A stretch of 64,000 nucleotides of DNA, from assembly GCA_900491605.1 (NCBI GenBank), contig UESW01003836.1:757015-821014 (forward strand), written 5' to 3'. This DNA comes from Calamus simplicifolius. Lineage: Eukaryota; Streptophyta; Magnoliopsida; Arecales; Arecaceae. The stretch's first letter is position 1; every line of letters starts with the position of its first letter. The position numbers and the translations under genes were made by a program. The notes beneath the pieces were generated by a model. It searched no databases. It saw only the letters and a program-made list of their open reading frames with translations, and was not told the DNA's origin. Positions 57,376 through 64,000 of this stretch are shown here, in pieces.

Positions 57376-57770
57376 ATGACGATTGCTAAGCACCCTGTAA
57401 AAAGAATCTTAGTTGACAGTGGGAGCTCCGTAGATGTTTTGAACTACGATGCCTTTGTTCGTATGAACTTGTCGCATGATCTGCTTCGACCTGTCGCCAC
57501 GCCTTTGATGGGGTTCACAGGAGATTCCGTGAAGGTTGAGGGGGAAATCACTCTTCCCGTAACGGCTGGTACGGCTCCGTGCCAAAGCACTGTTCTCATA
57601 AAAGTTCTTGGTGGTTCGTGTGCCCCTGGCATACAATGCGATCCTCGGGAGGCCCGGGCTCAACCTCTTGGATGCCATCATATCCACCAAGCGGCTCCTC
57701 GTGAGGTTCCCAACCAGCAGAGGGGTCGGCGAGATGCGAGGAGAGCAGGGCCTACCGGCACTTTGCTATC
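57376..57770 (+). pseudogene. Gypsy aspartic protease
   Basis: KRILVDSGSSVDVLNYDAF carries the DSG active site, followed by LMGFTGDSVKVEGEITLPV. The frame changes near 57610 and continues VPLAYNAILGRPGLNLLDA, the second conserved box of gypsy proteases. One shift between them. Confidence 0.88.
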
Positions 57771-57949
57771 ACTTGGCCCCTAGTCCCCAGGAGACGGCAC
57801 CTGCACCGGCACCTGAGGGCTTGACCCGCGAGACTTGGAAAGGAGGGGGGACCGGCCGAGCGGCTGCTCACTTTCCCCCTCGGGGAGGACCCCGCGGACG
57901 GTCCGGGTTGGAGCCTTACTTCCGGAGGAAGCTCGTGACCGACTCCTTA

Positions 57950-58880
57950 CCTTCTGCGGGCCAACGCGGACGTCTTTCGCATGGTCAGCATCCGACATGC
58001 CGGGATTCCGGAGGAGGTGATTACACACCAGCTCAACATTCGGCCGGGGTGCCGGCCCGTCAGGCAGAAGAAAAGGAGTTTTGCCCCTGACCGACAGAAG
58101 GCCGTTGATGAGGAGGTGCGGAAGCTGCTGGCGGCTGGCCACATCCGCGAGGTGCGTTACCCGACTGGCTAGCGAACGTCGTAATGGTTCGCAAGGCCAG
58201 CGGAAGCTGGAGGATGTGTGGATTTCACCGACCTCAACAAGGCGTGCCCCAAGGACAGCTTCCCGCTGCCCGAATCGACCAGCTGGTGGACGCCACCTCC
58301 GGGCATGAGACTCTCAGTTTCATGGATGCGTTCTCGGGGTATAACCAAATCAAGATGAGCCCGGCGGATGAAGAAGCAACTTCCTTTATCACAGAGAAGG
58401 GATTTATTGTTACAGGGTGATGCCTTTTGGATTGAAAAACGCCGGGGCCACTTATCAAAGATTAATGAACAAGGTCTTTGAGGACCAGCTAGGGCGCAAC
58501 ATGGAGTATGTGGATGACATGCTGACCAAGAGCACCAGTGCGGCGGACCATGTAGCTGACCTCGAGGAGACTTTCAACAACTTGCGTCGGTATCGGATGA
58601 AGCTCAACCCCCACAAATGCGCCTTTGGAGTAGCAGCAGGCAAGTTCCTGGGTTTTATGGTGACCCAGCGAGGGATCGAAGCCAACCCCGACAAGATTAG
58701 GGCTATCCTGGAGATGAGGCCCCCAGCCAATAAGAAGGAAGTGCAGCGCCTAACGGGGAGGGTGGCGGCCTTGAGTCGTTTCATGTCAAGGTCGGAGAGG
58801 TGCCTGCCCTTCTTTAAGGCGCTGCGCAAGATCAACGGCTTCGAATGGACGAAGGAGTGTCAGGGCTCCTTTGAGGAGTT
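57950..58880 (+). pseudogene. Gypsy reverse transcriptase
   Basis: N-terminal part HAGIPEEVITHQLNIRPG and KKRSFAPDRQKAVDEEVRKL, a frame change, RIDQLVDATSGHETLSFMDA with FSGYNQIKMSPADEEATSF, a stop at 58418-58420, then MPFGLKNAGATYQRLMNKVF and NMEYVDDMLTKS (catalytic YVDD intact) and FLGFMVTQRGIEANPDKI. All core motifs are present though split across at least three frames. Copies cDNA in active relatives. Confidence 0.93.
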
Positions 58881-58889
58881 GAAGCAGTT

Positions 58890-59361
58890 TCTCTCCACTC
58901 CTCCGCTGTTGTCCAAGCCTGAAAATGGAGAGGAGCTCTTTTTATATCTGGCCGCTTCCCCCGAGGCTGTCAGCTCCGTACTTGTGCGCATGGATGCCGA
59001 CGGGGCCCAGAAGCCAATCTATTATACCAGCAAAGTACTCCATGACGCTGAGACCAGGTATTCGAGAACCGAGAAGATTATCTTCGCCTTGGTGGTCTCT
59101 ACTCAGCGCCTCCGGCCTTACTTCCAAGCCCATCCCATCGTGGTGCTTACGGACCAGCCCCTTCGAGCTATCTTGTCTCGCCCCGACACCTCCGGTCGGT
59201 TGGCCAAGTGGGCCATTAAGCTAAGTGAGTTCGACCTGTCCATCCGGCCAAGGTCAGCCATGAAGTCCCAGGTGTTGGCGGATTTCCTGGTCGAGTGTTC
59301 CTGGACCGAGAGGGATATGGAGGGGGTGCGACCGGAGGAGTGTGGACTCTCCCTCATCTGA
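58890..59361 (+). pseudogene. Gypsy-type RNase H (first)
   Basis: Same frame as the RT C-terminal part: LFLYLAASPEAVSSVLVRMD, PIYYTSKVLHDAETRYSRTE, KIIFALVVSTQRLRPYFQAH and LADFLVE, ending at 59361. In Tat elements this domain lost most catalytic residues and works as a tether; the catalytic Asp at the start (normally LYLDASD) is not seen here, consistent with that. Confidence 0.88.
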
Positions 59362-59830
59362 GGAGGCGGAGGACTGGATCCTGCATGTGGATGGAGCGGC
59401 AAACTCTCAAGGAAGCGGAGCCGGACTCATTCTCGCGAGCCCAGAGGGAGACGTAGTGGAGTACGCTCTCAGATTCCAGTTCCCAGCAACTAATAATCAG
59501 GCGGAGTACGAAGCCTTGCTAGCGGGGATGAGGTTAGCTGAGGGGCTAGGCGCTGGGCGTTTGAGGGCCTTCACGGACTCTCAACTTGTTTCTGGACAGA
59601 TCACCGGGGAGTACGAAGCTAGGGACCCAACCATGTCCCGATACTTGAGCAAGGTGCAGTCCCAGGCGTCTCATTTCTCTTACTTCCGCGTCAGCTATAT
59701 CCCCAGAGCGGAGAATGCCAGGGCCGATGCATTGTCCCGTCTGGCCACTTCGGTCGACGGGACGTTGGGAAGGACATATGTGGAACACCTACAAGTCCCG
59801 AGCACTGAGGCCGCGGATGAAGCATTGCCG
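59342..59830 (+). CDS. Second, archaeal-like RNase H
   Basis: DWILHVDGAANSQGSGAGLI (catalytic Asp in HVDGA), TNNQAEYEALLAGMRLAEGL (catalytic Glu), LRAFTDSQLVSGQITGEYEA (Asp) and ENARADALSRLAT (Asp) form an intact domain of the kind acquired by the Tat group. It starts in a different frame from the preceding RNase H, overlapping it by 20 nt. The surrounding frame runs to 60205 without a stop into the integrase N-terminal part. Confidence 0.93.
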
Positions 59831-59899
59831 GTGGAGCAAGAGCCCTCCTGGATGGACGCCTACATCCGGTATTTGACTGACGGTACTCTCCCGGAGAAC

Positions 59900-61079
59900 C
59901 CCGCTGAGGCCAAGCTGCTCAGGCGGAGGGCCCCGAGATTCTTGATGATGAACGGGAAGCTTTATCGGAGATCCTTCTCATACCCAGTTCTCAGGTGTGT
60001 GGGGCCGGCTGAATCAGATTACATCCTCAGAGAGATCCACGAAGGTATATGCGGGAGTCACCTGGGGGGCAGAGCCCTAGCCTACAAGGCCCTGCGCCAA
60101 GGGTACTTCTGGCTGACGATGAAGGAGACGCGGCTGAGCTTGTCAAGAAATGTGATAGCTGTCAACGTCACGCTAATATCCAGCGACAGCCGACGTCTCA
60201 CCTGACCCCCTTGGTGGCACCTTGGCCCTTCGCCCAGTGGGGCATGGATATCCTGGGACCATTTCCCCCGGCCTCCGGACAGCGAAAGTTCCTCTTGGTA
60301 GCGGTGGATCACTTCACCAAGTGGGTTGAAGCCGAGGCCTTGGCCAAGATTACCGAAAGCAAAGTGAGATCTTTCTTCTGGAAGTCCATCATATGTCGGT
60401 TTGGACTGCCGCGCACATTAGTCACTGATAACGGCCGGCAATTTGACAACGCGCCCTTCCGGGAGTTCTGCTCTGAGCTGGGTATCCGTCAGAGGTTCAC
60501 TTCCGTCGGGCATCCTCAAACCAACGGGGCAGCCGAGTGACTAATCGGATCATTCTCCAGGGGCTGAGATCTCGGCTAGATGGCTGCAAGGGGCGATGGG
60601 TGGAGGAGCTCCCCAACGTGCTATGGGCCTACCACACAACGCCGCGAGCCCCCACCGGCGAAACGCCGTTCAGCTTAGTCTTTGGCTCTGAAGCTGTTAT
60701 TCCGGTGGAGGTTGGTGCACCAAGCCCTCGGGTGGAAGCATACAGCGAGGAAGGTAACCCTGACCAACTGCGAGCCAACCTCGACCTGGTGGAGGAGGTG
60801 CGAGACCGGGCGCGGCTTCGAATGGCGGCCTACCGGCAGCGGGCCGCAAAGTACTACAACGCTCGTGTGCGCCCCCGGACGTTCCTGCCAGGAGATCTGG
60901 TCCTTCGACGGGCTGAGGTCTCGAAGCCAGCTGAGGGAGGCAAGCTAGCCCCAAATTGGGAGGGGCCTTACCGGATCGCCGAAACACTCCGCCACGGAGC
61001 TTATAAAATTGAAGAACTTGATGGGACGCCACTCCCAAGAACATGGAATGCAGATAACCTTCGTCGGTATTATCAGTAA
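59900..61079 (+). pseudogene. Gypsy integrase, two frame breaks
   Basis: HHCC module: EIHEGICGSHLGGRALAYKA then, after a shift near 60120, KKCDSCQRHANIQRQP. Core: WGMDILGPFPPASGQRKF (Asp), LVTDNGRQFDNAPFREFC (Asp) and GHPQTNGAAE with a premature stop at 60538-60540; one base appears missing, because the next frame (from 60537) continues TNRIILQGLRSRLDGCKG. The C-terminal part ends WEGPYRIAETLRHGAYK and NADNLRRYYQ. No chromodomain follows. Stop at 61077-61079. Confidence 0.92.
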
Positions 61080-61179
61080 TGTATTCCTCCTCTCATGTCA
61101 AGTATCACCCCTGTATTCACTTGGGTTTCCCCCTCATTCAATATTAACGGATTCAAAGCTACTAAATCTTCTCACAGAA

Positions 61180-62860
61180 AAGCCCTGCACCAGCCAGGCA
61201 TAAAGCCCAGTGTACCACTGGCAGAGCGGTGTACCACCGGCTCTCAGCAACAAAAGCCCGACCCTGGTCGGCACCAAAGCCCTGCACCAGCCAGGCATAA
61301 AGCCCAGTGTACCACTGGCAGAGCGGTGTACCACCGGCTCTCAGCAACAAAAGCCGACCCTGGTCGGCACCAAAGCCCTGCACTAGCCAGGCATAAAGCC
61401 CAGTGTACCACTGGCAGAGCGGTGTACCACCGGCTCTCAGCAACAAAAGCCCGACCCCGGCACCAAAGCCCTGCACCAGCCAGGCATAAAGCCCAGTGTA
61501 CCACTGGCAGAGCGGTGTACCACCGGCTCTCAGCAACAAAAGCCGACCCTGGTCGGCACCAAAGCCCTGCACCAGCCAGGCATAAAGCCCAGTGTACCAC
61601 TGGCAGAGCGGTGTACCACCGGCTCTCAGCAACAAAAGCCCGACCCCTGGTCGGCACCAAAGCCCTGCACCAGCCAGGCATAAAGCCCAGTGTACCACTG
61701 GCAGAGCGGTGTACCACGGCTCTCAGCAACAAAAGCCCGACCCTGGTCGGCACCAAAGCCCTGCACCAGCCAGGCATAAAGCCAGTGTACCACTGGCAGA
61801 GCGGTGTACCACCGGCTCTCAGCAACAAAAGCCGACCCCGTCGGCACCTAAGCCCTGCACCAGCCAGGCATAAAGCCCAGTGTACCACTGGCAGAGCAGT
61901 GTACCACCGGCTCTCAGCAACAAAAGCCCGACCCCTGGTCGGCACCAAAGCCCTGCACCAGCCAGGCATAAAGCCCAGTGTACCACTGGCAGAGCGGTGT
62001 ACCACCGGCTCTCAGCAACAAAAGCCCGACCCCTGGTCGGCACCAAAGCCTGCACCAGCCAGGCATAAAGCCCAGTGTACCACTGGCAGAGCGGTGTACC
62101 ACCGGCTCTCAGCAACAAAAGCCCGAGTGTACACTAGCAAGCCAGGCTCTCATAAAGTGTACCACTGGCAGAGCGGTGTACCACTACCCCTGGTCGGCAC
62201 CAAAGCCCTGCACCAGCCAGGCATAAAGCCCAGTGTACCACTGGCAGAGCGGTGTACCAACGGCTCTCAGCAACAAAAGCCGACCCTGGTCGGCACCAAA
62301 GCCCTGCACCAGCCAGGCATAAAGCCCAGTGTACCACTGGCAGAGCCACCGGCTCTCAGCAACAAAAGCCCCCCTGGTCGGCACCAAAGCCCTGCACCAG
62401 CCAGGCATAAAGCCCAGTGTACCACTGGCAGCGGTGTACCATCGGCTCTCAGCAACAAAAGCCCGACCCCTGGTCGGCAAAGCCCTGCACCAGCCAGGCA
62501 TAAAGCCCAGTGTACCACTGGCAAAGCGGTGTACCACCGGCTCTCAGCAACAAAAGCCCGACCCTGGTCGGCACCAAAGCCCTGCACCAGCCAGGCATAA
62601 AGCCCAGTGTACCACTGGCAGAGCGGTGTACCACCGGCTCTCAGCAACAAAAGCCCGACCCTGGTCGGCACCAAAGCCCTGCACCAGCCAGGCATAAAGC
62701 CCAGTGTACCACTGGCAGAGCGGTGTACCACCGGCTCTCAGCAACAAAAGCCCGACCCTGGTCGGCACCAAAGCCCTGCACCAGCCAGGCATAAAGCCCA
62801 GTGTACCACTGGCAGAGCGGTGTACCACCGGCTCTCAGCAACAAAAGCCCAACACCCGTC
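61180..62860 (+). repeat. Hairpin minisatellite after gypsy pol
   Basis: About 17-18 copies of a unit of 94-98 bp: AGCCCTGCACCAGCCAGGCA, TAAAGCCCAGTGTACCACTG, GCAGAGCGGTGTACCACCGG, CTCTCAGCAACAAAAGCC, CGACCCTGGTCGGCACCAA. Each unit has three short hairpins: CCAGTG-TAC-CACTGG, CGGTG-TAC-CACCG and CCGACC-CT-GGTCGG. One variant unit near 62125-62190 lacks the last third. The long reading frames on both strands are repeat artefacts. Confidence 0.94.
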
Positions 62861-63217
62861 GGCACCTAAAGCCCCGCTCGGACGGCACAAGAAACTTCGG
62901 GCTTGCTGAACTTAAAGCCCGACACCCGACGGCACAAAGTCCCGCCGGTCAGATAAAAGCCGACCCCCGTAGACACCAAAAGCCACGCGCCTATTTAGTA
63001 CAAGGTCCAACACTCGGCAGGGCGTTGCGCCGATGGCCTCGAGGAGCCCGTCTACCTAACCTCTGACTGCCGGTGTTTCCGCTCCGAAAAACTTACCCTC
63101 CCTGGTCCTAACTTTCGGGTCTAAACAGCTGGGGCGGAATATCGCGAGTTGAGAGTTGTCCCCCGGTGCTATCAAAACTAATGGGATCACAGGGCTACGT
63201 GTGTCAATCGACGAAGT
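62861..63217 (+). other. Spacer after the second minisatellite
   Basis: About 360 bp of diverged repeat tail (AAGCCCGACACCCGACGGC, AAAGCCGACCCCCG) passing into unique sequence. Contains no gene I can support. Confidence 0.5.
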
Positions 63218-63990
63218 TCATGATAAGACAGAATGCATCTTGAAGAATGTTTTCATTAATTGGAAAGGGCTACAAAATGCCGACGTTGTCGGACTTGTAA
63301 AAAAGAAAGAACAAAACAACAAGAGTGCGAGCTCACGGCTCTGCCGGTGCGGCTCATCATCAGAAGGGGCCAAGTCAGACAAACGCTCCAGCTCAACCTC
63401 CAGGGCCTGGGGGAAGTTCAGGTCCCTGGCCACCTTCTCCTTGCCATGCTGGAACCCGTCGAGGAATACAGCCGCCGAGGCTTCGGCCAGGTCGTCTGTG
63501 AAGCGCCCGGACGCCTTGTACTCCTCTATGAGCCCAGCGGCCCGGACCTTCTCTGCAGCAAGGGCTTCCGTTGCAACCCTTTCAGCCTCCCGCGCGGCTC
63601 ACCTCCTCTTTGGACCGGCTCACCTCCTCCTTCGCCGCTCGCGCCTCTTCCATCGCTGTGCCCGCTCGCTCCTCGGCCTCCCGGAGGGCTGAGGTTAGCT
63701 CAGAGATATGAATGTCCCTGGCCATTACAGCGTTCTCAGCCTCCGTCATTTGGAGGAGCGCTGCGCGTGCACGGTTGGATTCAATCTCCGCCCGGCTCTC
63801 GGCGGCCTGTACCTCGCTCGCCCAGGTGCTTCTGGCCGACTCCAGCGCCTTCTCGGCCGCCTCCGCGGCACCGAGCCTCCTCGACCTCCTTCTGCTCTCT
63901 GCAGAAGGACCTTCCCATCGCGCATTGCTCCCTGGCGGCCCTTAGGGATATGCAATCTGCGCGCGTAAGCTCCAGGTCAGCTGAAGGAAG
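63218..63990 (-). pseudogene. Antisense coiled-coil ORF of the Tat element
   Basis: The minus strand reads AAEKALESARSTWASEVQAA, ESRAEIESNRARAALLQMTE, ISELTSALREAEERAGTAME and ARAAKEEVSRSKEEVS, an Ala/Glu-rich heptad-like coiled coil. After a frame change near 63595-63605 it reads VATEALAAEKVRAAGLIEEY, KASGRFTDDLAEASAAVFLD, GFQHGKEKVARDLNFPQALE and ends near 63218. The EYKAS...F..GF...K pattern is familiar from the antisense ORF between pol and 3' LTR in Tat elements such as Grande and RIRE2. Its function is not known. The start lies beyond the window. Confidence 0.78.
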
Positions 63991-64000
63991 GAATAAAAGG

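Larger units (their letters stand above)
53690..64000 (+). mobile_element. Ty3/gypsy element, Tat type, truncated by the window end
   Basis: A 5' LTR ends about 55566, next to a primer binding site (TTGGCGCGCCAGGTAGGGG). Gag, protease, RT, gypsy RNase H, a second RNase H and integrase follow in order. The extra RNase H between RT/RNase H and integrase, the lack of a chromodomain, and an antisense coiled-coil ORF after pol are features of the Tat (Ogre/Retand/Grande/RIRE2) group. GC-rich compared with the rest of the window. Frameshifts in most genes. The 3' LTR is not in the window; the left boundary is approximate. Confidence 0.88.

Noticed and set aside
61095..62600. A 501-codon plus-strand frame and several minus-strand frames
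   Set aside because: Same reason: repeat translation of the 94-98-bp unit, changing phase with each indel.
61180..62860. Regular repeats that could suggest a CRISPR array
   Set aside because: There are no unique spacers between short repeats; the whole unit repeats. The DNA is from a plant and lies in a retrotransposon.

Overview
The window is nuclear DNA of a large-genome flowering plant. Spliced plant genes with kilobase-scale introns, a nuclear tRNA-Ser gene and several nested plant transposon lineages all point this way. A palm-like monocot is my guess, at low confidence; no single marker here fixes the taxon.

Region 1 (1-10149): non-coding DNA, then a complete but decayed Ty1/copia element (2875-10144, minus strand, TSD TATAT). 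Its gag is split by a solo LTR (6667-9140, TSD CCTAA), which is itself split by a TRIM (6859-7512, TSD GGTGC). This is a three-level nest with every target duplication readable.

Region 2 (10546-18446): gene for the AC19/RPAC2 subunit shared by RNA polymerases I and III, plus strand. Three coding exons are visible, and the first coding intron carries a 2.1-kb solo LTR (TSD TAATC). The C-terminus looks frameshifted.

Region 3 (19236-27512): tRNA-Ser(CGA), then 262 bp further on the start codon of a MIC10 gene (inner-membrane MICOS subunit). MIC10 has three coding exons, the last only 15 nt.

Region 4 (28334-53441): the main discovery. It is a 25.1-kb Mutator-like element (MULE) defined by about 240-bp terminal inverted repeats and a perfect 9-bp target duplication (TGGGTAAAA). 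After removing later insertions about 12.1 kb remains. It carries a decayed ULP1-type cysteine protease gene (plus strand), a decayed FAR1/MURA-type transposase gene (minus strand), and unusual arrays of a short GACACCC/GGGTGTC motif in both orientations. A hAT element (36575-39720, TSD GCGCCTTA) interrupts the transposase gene. A SIRE-type copia element (43048-52875, TSD AAAAG) sits near the right end.

Region 5 (about 53690-64000): 5' LTR and coding region of a Ty3/gypsy element of the Tat type (dual RNase H, no chromodomain, antisense coiled-coil ORF after pol). It has a hairpin-rich minisatellite in the 5' LTR and another after pol. The 3' LTR lies beyond the window.

A theme crosses the window: four unrelated or distantly related retroelement segments carry tandem arrays whose repeat units are themselves short hairpins. 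Of the host genes, only RPAC2 and MIC10 look functional; every transposon gene has stops or frameshifts.
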